A DNA stretch of 64,000 nt, taken from NCBI GenBank assembly GCA_022984795.1, contig JALIHJ010000069.1, positions 5,001 to 69,000 of the forward strand, in the 5' to 3' direction. The notes below the pieces were generated by a model. The model did not search any database, was not told the DNA's origin, and worked only from the letters and a program-made list of their open reading frames with translations. Source of the stretch: Fabrea salina. Its lineage: Eukaryota; Ciliophora; Heterotrichea; Heterotrichida; Fabreidae. Below are positions 36,805-49,605 of the stretch, piece by piece; position 1 is the stretch's first letter, and each line of letters begins with the position of its first letter. The position numbers and the translations under genes were made by a program.

Positions 36805-39800
36805 ATGTGGTGTGTATTGAGTTTGTTACTTTTAGCCAAACTGACAGAAAGTTCTGAGATTCAAGGGATCTCAACAGTAGTGGAAAACCCTTGGGTGGAA
36901 AAAAGGCACTCTTCCTTCACTGGAGGCAACCTTCTCCACATCAGAGGAATCTTTGACTACTTTGATGCAGATTATTACACCGTTACTGTAGATGGTAACG
37001 AATGCCCAATAGTTAAGTTCTACAAAACTTCTTCTTATATGCAGTGTATCATTCCGCCTGCTGACCAGAGAGGCCAAAGTCAAGCTGAAATTCAAGTCCT
37101 AGAAATTAATTCCCCAGTTCCTTTTTCAACCGACCTCAATTCTAACCTCACTTACTCCTACTGGCACAGCTCGCCTGTTTACTTCGTAAGTCCTCCCGAA
37201 GCCTCTGAAGGAGACGAAGTAAGTTTCTATGGTTACTGGTACGGAAACCACTGGGACTTAGTCAATGAAGCCAAAATCAACAACCGTCTTCTAGAACTTT
37301 TCAAACCCGATTTTTCGACAAGCTTTGACTCTAATCAACAGAACATCACAGGAGTCCTTGGAGACAATACTCACGGTGAAGCAGGTCCTTCCATCAGCTT
37401 TTTAGGCGGTTACGGAAATGGTGACTTGTTATGGACAGGAGCTATGTACACTTTGTCTGGAGAAGAGTACCACTTTAGAACCATTGCTGCAGTAGATTCT
37501 GTTTCGCATAGCCAAAGCAGCAGTGGTGGGGGACTTGAAGTAACTATCCAAGGAAGGTCTTTCCCGAAGGACACTTCTAAAGTCTCAGTGGAAGCAGATG
37601 GAGTTGAGTGTGTAGTGAAAAGTGCCTCTTTCAACGAAGTCAAGTGTGTTACAGGAGTTTCTGACTCCGTAAGTTCAGGTACAGTTTTTGAAGGAAACGG
37701 GGGGCTTGTCAGGGAAATTTGGTACTCTTCTGATGCCTTTGAGGACCTGATTGGTGTAGTAGAGCCTAATCGTACAATGCACCTGTCTTCTTTAAGGATT
37801 CCTATGAACGAAAGAGAGCACATGAAGTCAAGGATCTACGGGTTCTTTAAACCTCCTAGAACAGGAGATTACAAGTTCTTTATCACTTCAGACGACTCAG
37901 CCAAAGTCTTCCTCAGCACTGACTCAGACTCTTCCAACAAGCAAACCATTATTGACTTTAATGGCCATACAGGACCTATAGACTACTTCATCAACTCAAA
38001 CACTGTTTCTGAAGCAGTGCAACTTACCCAAGACCAACTGTGCTACTTGGAAATCTGGCACACTCAGAACAGTGGCGGGAGTTTGTTTTCCATGGGGATG
38101 GAAATTCCTTCAGACGGCAACAGCTACAAAAACACTCTGCCTCTAGTTCAGAAGTTCAACATTGAACCCCCTGAAGTCGTCAGGGAAGTGCAGCTAATCA
38201 AAATATTCGGAAGTTCAAGTGGACCTACAGGAGGCACCATCAAGATGGTATACGGCACTGAAGTGTCAGAAGAAATCAACTGGAACGAAGCAGAAGGAAT
38301 GTGGAAGTGCTCAGACATCGTAAGCTCACTAAAGAGCACCGGAGGTCTAGGAAGTTTGCTTTGCACAGGCTCCTGGGAAGACGATAACACCCTAGTCTAC
38401 AACATCACCTTCAACTACGCTTTGACTTCTGAAAGGCAACTTATAAACGTGGTGAGGAACGGAATACTTCCTAGTGGAGCAATTCTAACCTCCACAGAAA
38501 AGACTCCAGGCACGGTTGCTATGAGTGGAAACTTCACTTTGTCTTTTGGCGGAAATCAGATGCAGGAAGAAGTGAGTTTTGGAGACTACTCTGTAGGCAC
38601 TCACATTAACTCCCAACTTGATTCTTTGGACTTCAGCCTTGTAACTCTCAGAAGCTTTGACGACGACAAATACCAACTAGTAACTATGCTGCCTGGGAAC
38701 GTAACTCAAGGAAACAAATTCCAAATAGACACTGTCAATGCCAAAGGAGGCTATTTAGAAGGAGCTGAGACCGAAGTGCAGTTTGTAACCAAAGAAGAAA
38801 CTCTCTACGAACCCTCCAGCACTCAGTTCTGGTTTGTTATTCCGTCTGACTTTTTAAGGACTTCTCACAGTTCTCTCCAACTTAAGGTTTCTGTGGACGA
38901 CAGACCAGTTATCTGCAAGGGTGACTGTTCCTTTACTTACTCTTCTGAGTCTCCCGAAATCACTGCTTTTTCAGAGTCAGCAGGCACTGTCACTATTCTG
39001 GGTACCAATTTCCCCCAGGACTCTTCTCTGCTAACTTTAACTTTGGGAGAAGTTCCTTGTGAAGTGACTTCGGCTAATGAAACTGAGATCCAGTGCACCA
39101 AACCCTCCGAAGCTACTGCTGGTGACTGGAAGCCTCAAGTACACATTAAAGACTTAGGCCTTGCTAAGTACCAAGACTCAGTCACCAACACTCTTGAATT
39201 TGTGCCAACGATCACTTCAGTTTCGCCGGCAGTTGGAAGCACCAACGGAGGCACTTTGTTGACGATTACTGGGTCGTCTTTCAGCCAAAGCAAAGACTCA
39301 GTTTCTGTGACTATCGGAGGTGCGGTTTGTGAACTACTAAGTGCTTCTCTTTCTGAGCTCCAGTGCTTGACCTCACCCCAGTTGGGCAGACAACGAACTG
39401 ACTCTAACCATCAACTCCAAACAAGCTACTTCTTCTGACTTTGCTTACGACGCCTCAGCTACTCCTCAGATAACTAGTGTGTCTCCTGAGGAGGCAAGTA
39501 CCTTTGCCAAAACTGAAGTCACTATTGCAGGTTCTGGCTTTGGCACAGACACTTCCAAAGTTGCAGTCAAGCTGGGAGACCTGATTTGCTACGTCACCAG
39601 TGCTTCGGAGACTGAAGTCAAGTGCAACCTCAACGGAGGCCCTGGAGGCGACTACGACTTAGAAGTGACTGTGGAAGGCAAGGGCAAGGTAGTGCACAGT
39701 TCGAAGTTCACTTTGCTGTTTGAAATTTCCTCAGTGTCGCCTTCTTCTGGTTCCATTTACGGTTCAACTGAACTCACTATCAAAGGAAAGGGCTTTTCTA

Positions 39801-42800
39801 CCAAGCCAGGAGCTATGTACCCCCAGATCAAGAACCCCACTAACCCTGAAAACAATTTGGTGTGCCAAGTCAAGGAAGTGCCTGACTCAGAAACCCTTGT
39901 GTGTGTGACTCCAGCCATCACTAAGCACTTCAGTGCAGACACTGCCTGTGAGTTGTTGCTCAACGGAAGAATACAGGCCCCAGCAGAGTGCAAGGGCACT
40001 TGTGAGTTCACTTGGTCCAATGCAAAGTCGCCTTCAGTCACTTCGCTTTCACCTACGTCTGCCCAGGCAGGAGACCAAGTCACTCTTTCAGGGTCGGGCT
40101 TCGGGACTGACTCTGCTAAGGTGCAGTTTGAGTTCGGAGGACAACTTGCTTCAGTGTCTGACTGCACAGACACCTCCATCACACTTACTCTTCCAGAAGT
40201 CTCTGGAAAGACTCCAGACTTTTCACTCAGTATCTCGGACAGAGGAGCTGCCAAACTTGCAGAGGGTCTGAGTTTGACCAACCAAGTCAAAGTAACAGGA
40301 GTGAGTCCAAGTCAAGTTTCCCAAGGAGGAGGCATTGTTACAGTGTCAGGTTCAGGCTTTGAAGAGTCGATGAGTTTCAGTTTCGGAAGTGTGAGTTGTG
40401 AGTTACTCCAAGTAAGCAACACCTTTGCTAAGTGCAGAACAGCAAGTTACTCCTCTGACGAAGACCCCCAGTTGTTGAGCATTGACCCAGACTTTTCTTG
40501 CTCGGACTCAGCAGTGTGCGGACTGAGCTTTGTAAGTGCCAAAACCTTCACTCACTCTGGAGTTTCCAGCCACCTCACTGTTGCAGGAACCTTCCCCAGT
40601 GGAGATTCTGCTTCCTTCAAAGTCTACTTGAACGACCTAGAAGTAAGTGCAGACTCAGCTTCTGTTTCAGAGGTAACTTGCACTCCCTCTGTAGCTCCAG
40701 GCACTTACTCAGTCAAGGTGTACTTGGAAGGCTACGGGTTCAGTTCAGGCCCAGACTTAACTTTCACTGAAGAACTGCAAGTGTCAAGTGTAAGTGCTTC
40801 CCAAAGTTCCTTTGCAGGAGGCCAGACAGTAGAGTTAAGTGGAACCTCACTCACAAGTGAGCTTCAGGTGGAAGTGTGTGGAGAACCCTGCAAAGTCACT
40901 TTAGCTTCAGGCAACTCACTTACCTGCGAAACTCCTCCCTTAGCTACAGCTTTTTCGCAAAGCACCTACTCGATCCTTTCAGAACCCAAACAAGTCACTG
41001 ACTTCAGCCTCATAGCTAGCAAGGAAGGCTCCCAAGGCAACATTGTTGACGGAGACCTGGAGTCCTTTTACAACGACGGAGTCAACTCAGAGTTCTGGGT
41101 AGGCATTGACGTAGGAGCCAACAAAGTGCTTGAACTGACAGCCTTCAAAGTAGTGGGTGGAGGACAAAAACGACTAAACTACAGACACCTCAAAGGACTC
41201 AAAGTGCAGGGTTCCAACGACGCAAGTACCTGGGAAAACCTGCACACCTTCGAAGCAGTGAACGACTACTGGAACACCTGGGACGTGCCTAGCAACCAAG
41301 AACCCGACGACAACTTCCCTGTCCACCAGTACCGCTACTACCGACTCTTCAAAGACGAAGACGCCAACCAAGTGCTAGTCAACGAAATCAAAGTAGAGGG
41401 CTACTTGACCTTCACTGAAACTGCAAACCAACTCACCTGCGACTTAACAGCCACTCACTCCTCTGGAGAAAGTGTCACTCAAGCAAACGCAGTGACTTAC
41501 TCAGAAACCAACACTCCAGTAGTTGACAGCATCTCCCCCGAAAGAGGCACTACTCTAGGAGGCACTGAACTCACTCTTTCAGGCCAAGGCTTCGAAACCA
41601 ACGCCCAAGTGTTTATTGACGGAGTGGAGTGTGTTGTGAGCACTGCTACTACTACCCAGATAGTGTGCACTACAGGCCAGAGACCAGAGTACAAGGAACC
41701 TTCTTTGGAAGTACTCAACCCCACCAAGGGCAAAGCTGCCACCAAAGGGCTTACTTTCTCTTACTCAGAACTTTGGTCAGAACTCACCACGTGGGGCGGA
41801 GAAGTGCCTCCTATGGAAGGCGAAACTGTGCACATTCCCAAAGGCCAAAACGTAGTTTTGGACATACCCACTCCTGTGCTGAACTTGATTCTGGTGGAAG
41901 GAACTTTGACTGTCGAAGACAAACCTGGAGTCACTCTGGACGCCCACTACATCTTTGTGAACGGAGGCAAGTTTGTAGTTGGAACTGAAGAAAAGCCCTT
42001 CCAAAACGAATTCACCCTCACTATGCACGGCAACCGAGAAACACCCTCAATGCCTACTTACGGCAACAAAGCCCTTGCAGTGCGCAACGGAGTGCTGGAC
42101 ATCCACGGCAAACCACGCGACAAAACCTGGACTCTCTTGCAAACCACAGCTGAAGCAGGAGCTACTTCAATCACCCTGACTGAGTCTGTGGACTGGCAAG
42201 CTGGCGAACAAATAGTGATTGCTTCTACTTCCTTCGAGCACACTGAAGCTGAAGTGCGGACCATCGAGAGTGTCTCAGGCACCACACTTACTCTCACTGA
42301 AGCTCTCAAGCACAAACACTACGCTGCCACTGAAACTTACGGAAGCGACCAAATCGACATGAGGGCCGAAGTAGGTCTACTGTCCAGAAACGTGAAAATC
42401 AAGGGCAGTGAAGAAGGCCTTGACGAAGAACACGGAGTACACATCATGCTGTTTTCTCCTGGCGACGAGTCTGTAGTAGGCCGGGTGGAGTACGCAGAAA
42501 TCTTCAACGCAGGACAGGGCTTTATTATGGGCAGGTATCCAATACACTTGCACATGGTAGGCAAAGTGTCCAAGTCCTACATCAAAGGCAACTCAATCCA
42601 CGACACCTTCAACAGGGCCTGCACAGTGCACGGAGTCCACTACTTGCGAGTCATGCACAACGTAGCTTACCGGAACAAAGGACACGCTTTCTTCATCGAA
42701 GACGGAATTGAAACCAAAAACAGGATCGAAAAGAACCTAGGCATCAGCACTCTGAAGTCCTGGTCACTACTCAACACCGACCAAACACCTGCTACTTTCT

Positions 42801-45800
42801 GGATCACCAACCCCGACAACTACTTCCGGGGGAACCACGCTGCTGGAAGTGAAAAATACGGGTTCTGGTACGACCCCCCTGGCCACCCCACAGGCCCTTC
42901 AGCCACGACTGACGTGTGTCCTAAGTTCGTGCAAATCGGCGAGTTTTCTGACAACGTTGCCCACAGCAATCAGATGTATGGACTCAGACTCTTCCACGGT
43001 CAGGTCCCAGTAGAAGATCCTTGCCGAGGTTCAAAAAGTCCATCAGTTCCGGGAGAGTTCCACAGACTCACGGCCTGGAAGAACAAGAGAAACGGAGCTA
43101 TCAGTGAGGATACTGGAGACATAAGATTCATTGGCTTCAAAGTAGCTGACAACGTGCTAGGAGGAATTGAGGTAACTTACACTGGGTTTTCAGAGCCTTA
43201 CATTTCAACCCGAATCAGTGACGCTCTTGTGATTGGAAAGTCTGATAACACTGAAGATAACGTGGCAGGAGCAATAGGTATCATAACTCCCCAAACTGAT
43301 GGGTTCCTAGTAGAAAACGTTAGGTTCCACAACTTTGATGATGACATGTGGCCTATTGGAGACGGATCCCACTCCTTCGAAAAGCCAACTAGGGACTACG
43401 GAGGAAGACTAACTAAAGTGAAACAACTCAGCTTCACCAAGTCCCACAAAAGAATCCACTGGGAATTCCCTCCAAGGGGAATGTTTGAGATTTTGGATGA
43501 CTCACTGACTGGAACAGAAGGTGCCTTTGTAGGAGCTCACTGGACCCACTTAGAAACTCCTGAATGCGTTCACCAACCAAACACCTACAACTCAGTAGTG
43601 TGCGATGGCACTGCTAAGATCAGAAGAGTTATTTTCTATGAAATAAGCCCATCTAGTCCGTTTAGATTTATAGACCTCAAAGTAGTAAGAACGTCAGGAG
43701 ATTCGATTCCAACTGAAACTATCACCGAAGGAAACACTACAGAAACAGTACCTAAATATGCATCTCTTCCAATGGTAACTCCTGGGCATGGTAAAAGGCA
43801 TGGAAATGCTTGGTCAATTCCTTTTGTAACAGGCTACTCGTATAACGTGCACTGGGGAGACTCTCCTCGTGACTGGGAGTCAATGAAACTTGAACTAGAC
43901 ACTTTTGAGTCTAACGAGTATGTGCAGATTGCAATGAACTTTACAGACCGCAGAGAAAACTTCGAAGCTTTCAGAGGAACAATTCCCAGTTCAATGGACC
44001 GAGCTGCAGAAGACTTTGTAGACCCTACTAACCTAACAGATGTGGGAACAGCTCTAGACCCAAGCACTCACACTTCTGGTTCATTCAGATGGGACAACGA
44101 AACTGAAGAAGTGTTTGAGATCTTGATAAGCGGCAACTCCGCAAACCGATACCAAGTTGGAGACATTCGAGTGGTTGCACACAGGTGCTATGGAGAACAC
44201 TGTGAAGTTCTAGAAGAGGCTAATGGCACTCTTTCTCAAGATCTAACTGAGAAAAGATGGAGTGAGCCTTCTGTTTGGCCTAACTCTGAACTACCCAAAG
44301 CTGGAGACATAGTGACTGTTCCTAACGACTGGGACTTAATTCTGGACATGGATACCCCTGTGCTGTCCTACATTGAAGTCCAGGGTAGACTTACTTTTGA
44401 CCGCAATGTCAGTGCAACTCTGAACTCCAACTGGGTGTTTATAAGAGGAGGAGAGATAGTCAGCGGGTCTCCAGAAAGACCTATTCCTCCTGAGATCACT
44501 CATACTATACAGCTTCATGGAGAATACGACTCTCCCTCCTTTGCTTTTGATGGAAGCATAGAAGCTGGAAACAAGGTTCTCGCAATAGCTGGCAAACTTC
44601 AAATGCACGGATACCCCAAAAAGTCCTGGACTTCCCTAGAACAGGATGCTCATCCTGGAGACAGCTTTATTTTTGTGAAAGCAGTTGATTGGAAAGTAGG
44701 CGACGAAATAGTAATAGCTCCTTCTGGGTTTAATGCTTCAGAGCACGAAACCTTCACCATTACAGGTATCTCTGGAAACTTGCCTTATTATGAAATTCCT
44801 GTCGAAGAAACAAACTCTACCAGAAGACTCCAGACAGTGGACTTCTCTTCAGACTCAGACTGGACAGCCAAACAGTCCAAACGCAACTTAGGCAAAAATC
44901 CCTCAGAAGACCCAACCATCACCCACCAAACTCAGCCTAGTTCCGCTAGCTCAGTGAGTAAAGTGTGGCTCAACAAGCAAATACAGTTCTACCACTCAGG
45001 AACTATCCTTAACTTCCAAGACAAACTAGTGGACATGAGGACTGAAGTAGGAGTGACCTCACGCAACGTAAAGATCCAAGGAAGCGACAATGGTTGGGCT
45101 TGCAATATAGTGGTTTCTGACTTTCTGGACGTAAACACTGCTAGTGGAATACCAGTAGAAAGGTCAGGCTATGTAGAAATGAGCAACGTAGAAATCAACA
45201 GATGCGGACAAAAAGACCTGCAAAGAGCAGCCCTGAGGTTTGAAAACAGCAAAACCAAAACTTCAAGCGTTTCAAACATCATAATCAAAAACACTGAAAC
45301 TTGGGGAGTTTACATAAAGAACTCAGCAAACATCCAGTTCACAGAAAATGTACTGTACAACATCCGGTGGAAAGGAATAGTAGGAGAAAACATCAAAGAC
45401 TCAGTTTTCGAAAGTAACCTTGTGGTCAACGTATTTGACAGAAACCTTGCCGGTTTGAATCAAGACACTCCTTCCGCTTACTTCTTGTGCTTCAAAGACG
45501 ACTGCACTGAGGTCCAAATTAAAAACAATGCAGCAGCAGGCTACGCCTTTGCAGGATTTGTGACAGGCTCTTCAAGTTGTGGTTCGTGGTCAAGTTACTT
45601 CTCTAACAACAAAGCTCATAGCGGGGTGTACGGATGGATCATTTCTTCTAAACAAAAGTGCGTGAGGGGTTCTCACTTAACTGCTTACTTCAATAACTTA
45701 GGAGTAGGAGCCTTTTCAGGAGTAAGTGACTTCAAACTGAATTCTTTAGCTCTTGCGGAGAACTTAGTTGGCATAGCTCTTAAGTCAGGCTCAGACGACG

Positions 45801-47635
45801 AAAACGAACCCTATGAGCACATCATAACTAGCAGTGTGATAGTTGGAAAAACTCAGCACAGCTACTGCAATCCTTCTAGTTGCAGGGTTGCAGACTGTTC
45901 GTCCAGAGACGGTTTTTACAGTGGAATCTCAGATGATGGTTCATCGATTGCATCGCTTACTAAGAAAATCAAAACACCTTATGTCCAAAGTGCCCTGGCA
46001 AACACAGTGGGCAACTCTACTCTGAACAACATTTACTTCTTCAACTACAGAATCGATCCTGGATGCCAAGTTAACAACTACGCACTAAAAACTAACCCTA
46101 GAGCTCCAGACTACACCTTACCAACTATCATTTTAGAATCCAAGTTGTTTAACGTGGACGAAAACTCCATTGCTCATATGAGTGACCCTAACCCAGATTG
46201 GGTAAACGACGAAGACTGTGGCAACTGGGACTGCACTGGACTTCAAAACGCAATCTTCAAAGACAAGGACGGAAGCATTCTGGGCAATGAGTTTGGAGGA
46301 GACATAATCCCTAAAAACCCAAGCATAGTCAAGCGGAATAAATGCTACTACAAAGAAAAGCCTAACGGTTACTTCTGCCCTAAGTCTTCCCAAACTGAAG
46401 ACGAGTACATAGTTTTGATCTTTGAAAGCTTAGACGCAGACAAGATGGACAGAACGTTTTCCCCAATATACGTGAACTCGTTTGGGTCCTCTTTTAAGAA
46501 CATAGGAGGAACTAACTTCAACAACGACCTTAACTCCTACATGGACCATACCTGGGACAGATTCTATACTGGCCAAAAACGCCTTTCAAGGTTCCCCAGT
46601 TTAGTTTACACGAATGTGATCTACAACATTACCTCCACAGGAACCCTTCCTGCAAAAATGAAGTTCAGACTCCAGGGCAACGAAGGAATCGACAAAAGTG
46701 TCATTGTTACCCTCAACTACAATGAACCCAAAACTGTCCAAGTTGTTTCTAGGGGAGAAAGAGTCCTTCCTATTGAGTACAAAGTGGGAGAAAACCCTGT
46801 GTGCAGCTTCAGTGACCCCCACGGAACTAACAGGTGGTTCCACGAAGACGCCAAACTGCAGTTTGTCATGAGAGGAGACTCTGAACTGATCATTGAAAGA
46901 ATCAACTCTATCCAGCTTACTATGGAAATTAACACTACAGAAGAAGAGTTCTTTGCAGACAACGGTCAAACTAACTTTATTGATAGACTAGCTGCAGTAC
47001 TTAACATTCCTACTTACAGAATCCGAGTGGCCTCAGTAAGGTACGGGTCAATCATTCTAGACATGTTTATTGACCGAGATGAGAGTCTCCAAGCATCAGG
47101 CAACTCCACAGCTGACTTAGAAGAACTTGAACAACTCAACCAGAAAATAGCTGCTCTAGCTCAGTCAGGCGAGTTAGAAAAAGAACTAGGAGTCGACATC
47201 ATGAGCATGCAGACTAAACTGAACAACGAAAACGGAGAAGATGCTGACTCGGATGGAACTAGTTCAGGCAATTTTGAATTCAATGACGGCACTGAAACCC
47301 AAGTAAGTGAGGATGAGCTAACTGGAGCCAAAGGACTCTCCACTACAGACGCAGTCATCATAATAGTTACAGCTGGAGTATCGATATTCGGTACTGGAAT
47401 TTTGATTCTGTATATTTTCTGCAGGTCTAAAGACTCCATTAAGAAAGTGTCTCCTAACTCAGTGATGTCTTTTGGAAGTAGTTATGACCAAAGCATGGAC
47501 TGCTCAGTTAACCAAGGTGGCTTTTCTCCAGTTAAAAAAGGATTCCAGGAAGAAAGTCCTCAAAGTCCTCAAAACTTACTAGTCCAGAACCTAGACTACT
47601 CCATAGACGAAGAGTCGCAATTTCGTAAAGAGTAA
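36805..47635 (+). CDS. Fibrocystin-L (PKHD1L1)-like giant surface protein
   Basis: About 3,609 residues if a single +1 frame break near 39,380-39,395 is allowed for. Order: signal peptide (MWCVLSLLLLAKLTES), IPT/TIG domain, PA14-like domain (nt about 37,810-38,110; GFFKPPRTGDYKFFITSDDS), a run of IPT/TIG domains, an F5/8-C-like segment (nt about 40,960-41,410), G8 domain 1 (about 41,770-42,250), parallel beta-helix repeats, G8 domain 2 (about 44,240-44,760), more beta-helix, one membrane helix (about 47,340-47,420; AVIIIVTAGVSIFGTGILIL) and a short tail. SP-IPT-PA14-IPT-G8-PbH1-G8-PbH1-TM is the PKHD1L1 layout; in mammals that protein coats stereocilia and lymphocytes. Here a cell-surface or ciliary coat role is inferred. 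Downstream of the break the frame is open to the TAA. Confidence 0.88.
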
Positions 47636-47663
47636 TTTAATTTAATCATGGGGTCTCTGGTTA

Positions 47664-49601
47664 ATGTTAATGGAGGACCATACTCAAATATATTGCAGTC
47701 GGATGGAAAGACTTGTGAAGATGGAGAGGCAAAGACAATCCAGAAATCACTACTCTAATGCTCCTACGATAGGTAAATCATTTCTATTTAGTAGGTTTTA
47801 CGAAATTTATAAGCTAAGGTTTGATGAACTGAAAATAAAAGCAGGAATTTCAACCAAAGTAGAGATTTCACACGGTGAAGAAACCTCAAATGGAGTAGTG
47901 ATAAAGACCTTATCGAAGAACACTCTTGTACTGCAAATCAGAGAAGGTTCAACTAGGTTAATACCTAAAGGGATACACACAATGCATTTTCCATTCAATG
48001 AAGTTCCTTTTGGCAGAATGTACCGTGGTTTGAATGCTTTCAGAAACGGCAACATTGATACTTTCATAAAACTCAAAATCTTAGGAATGACTGAAGAAGA
48101 CCGGGACTTCATTACAGATGAAGAAACCCTGCAAAGAATCAATAAGTACGTAAAGACTTTAGATGCGAATAACTCTCAAAAAGAAGTAATCAAGCATGCA
48201 GTTAAAAAAAAGTTCACTCTAGTGCAAGGACCTCCAGGCACAGGCAAAAGCACCACTATAGCTATGATAGTGTCAGTGATTAAGGACTGCTCCATTTCAG
48301 AAGGGAAAATCATCGTTGCTGCTCCTTCTAATGTAGCTGCTAATCACCTTGCGGGCAAGCTTAGAGACAGAGGAGTGAATGTTGTGAGACTCATTTCTTA
48401 TGCAAAGGAAAACATTGAGTCCGATGTTTCAGATCTATACACAAAGAATATCTGCAAGCGCCTAGATCCAGGTTTGCTAGACACTGATTACAATTGCCTG
48501 AGGTTGTTTCTTTTTTTTAGGGTGTTTTTTAAGGTGTTTGGAAAAAGGGCCCGGTCAACTAGACCTTTAGTTATATTTATTGGGGTTACTATATACTTGC
48601 AAGAACGCTACCGCAAATACAAGAACTACTTGTTGACTAGAAAAGCCCGAGAAATTTACTTTCAGAGAAGAAAAAGACTAGAAGACAAAATCATCAATGA
48701 AGCCCAAGTCATCTGCTGCACCTTCTCAGGCTCATTTGACTACAGACTTAAAAACATCAATTTCGTACATGTAATACTTGACGAGGTTTCTCAAGCCACT
48801 GAACCCGAAGCTATACTGCCTATGCTAAAGGGATCCAAACAAGTTATAATATTCGGAGACCAGAACCAACTTGGTCCTACTGTTATAAGCAGCGAAGCTA
48901 GTCAAGCTGGTTTAGGCAAGTCCTTGTTCCACCGACTTTGTGAGTCCAGGAAGCCATTAATGCTTGCAGCTCAGTACAGGATGCACCCAGGAATCTGTTC
49001 GTTCCCAAGTGGAGAGTTTTACTTTGGCAAACTAGAAAGTAAGATTTCAGCATTAGACAGACCAATGAAGCAGATTCCTGGACTGAACTGGCCCAACCCA
49101 AAGAAGCCTATTATGTTTATCAGGTCTTTAAGACCCACCAAGAGGTTTAACTTTTCTTACTACAACTCCAATGAGATCCGAATAATATCCAGACTTCTGA
49201 AATGTCTTTTGGATGGAGGGATAGAACCCACTGAAATCGGAGTGATCACTCCTTACTCTGCGCAAAATATCAAACTTAAAGAAGAATTAGAAGAAAGATT
49301 AGGCGAAGAAGTACTAAAGTTGTTGGAAATCCAGTCAGTAGACGGTTTTCAGGGAAGGGAAAAGGAGTATATGATTTTTTCATGTGTGCGGTCAACTGGG
49401 TACACTGGAATAGGGTTCTTGGATCAAAGAAACAGGCTCAACGTTGCTATTACTAGGGCCAAAAGCGGACTTATAATCTGTGGCAACGATATTCACTTAT
49501 CAGAGAATCCTATGTGGGAAAGACTCATAAATCACTATAAAAGGCACGGAGCCTTGGTAGAGCACCCGTATTCTACTCTAGAGTTCCTTAAGAGTTACTA
49601 A
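47664..49601 (+). CDS. UPF1-like SF1 RNA helicase lacking the CH domain
   Basis: 645 residues. The start region resembles the UPF1 1B domain (NGVVIKTLSKNTLVLQIREG, FGRMYRGLNAF). Helicase motifs: I QGPPGTGKST (about 188-197), Ia AAPSNVAANHL, II LDEVSQATEPE (about 373), III FGDQNQLGPT, IV AAQYRMHPGICSFPS, V QSVDGFQGREKEYMIFSCVR, VI LNVAITRAKSGLIICGN. The Cys/His-rich UPF2-binding domain of canonical UPF1 is absent, so this is probably a paralogue rather than the main NMD factor. A hydrophobic insert at about 278-313 (LRLFLFFRVFFKVFG ... PLVIFIGVTIYL) interrupts the stalk region. ATGs at 47664 and 47670 are both possible starts. Confidence 0.88.
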   Translation: MLMEDHTQIYCSRMERLVKMERQRQSRNHYSNAPTIGKSFLFSRFYEIYKLRFDELKIKAGISTKVEISHGEETSNGVVIKTLSKNTLVLQIREGSTRLIPKGIHTMHFPFNEVPFGRMYRGLNAFRNGNIDTFIKLKILGMTEEDRDFITDEETLQRINKYVKTLDANNSQKEVIKHAVKKKFTLVQGPPGTGKSTTIAMIVSVIKDCSISEGKIIVAAPSNVAANHLAGKLRDRGVNVVRLISYAKENIESDVSDLYTKNICKRLDPGLLDTDYNCLRLFLFFRVFFKVFGKRARSTRPLVIFIGVTIYLQERYRKYKNYLLTRKAREIYFQRRKRLEDKIINEAQVICCTFSGSFDYRLKNINFVHVILDEVSQATEPEAILPMLKGSKQVIIFGDQNQLGPTVISSEASQAGLGKSLFHRLCESRKPLMLAAQYRMHPGICSFPSGEFYFGKLESKISALDRPMKQIPGLNWPNPKKPIMFIRSLRPTKRFNFSYYNSNEIRIISRLLKCLLDGGIEPTEIGVITPYSAQNIKLKEELEERLGEEVLKLLEIQSVDGFQGREKEYMIFSCVRSTGYTGIGFLDQRNRLNVAITRAKSGLIICGNDIHLSENPMWERLINHYKRHGALVEHPYSTLEFLKSY

Positions 49602-49605
49602 ATAG

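Noticed and set aside
39363-39381. A 19-nt GT..AG intron in the fibrocystin-L-like gene
   Set aside because: It would delete the QCLTSP segment that matches the IPT consensus; a one-base surplus explains the break better.
39436-39438. TGA read as Trp or Cys
   Set aside because: The frame after this TGA soon meets TAG and loses IPT similarity; the +1 frame carries on the domain.
47648-47755. Earlier ATG (47648) before the UPF1-like helicase
   Set aside because: It is in another frame and reaches a stop after about 35 codons.
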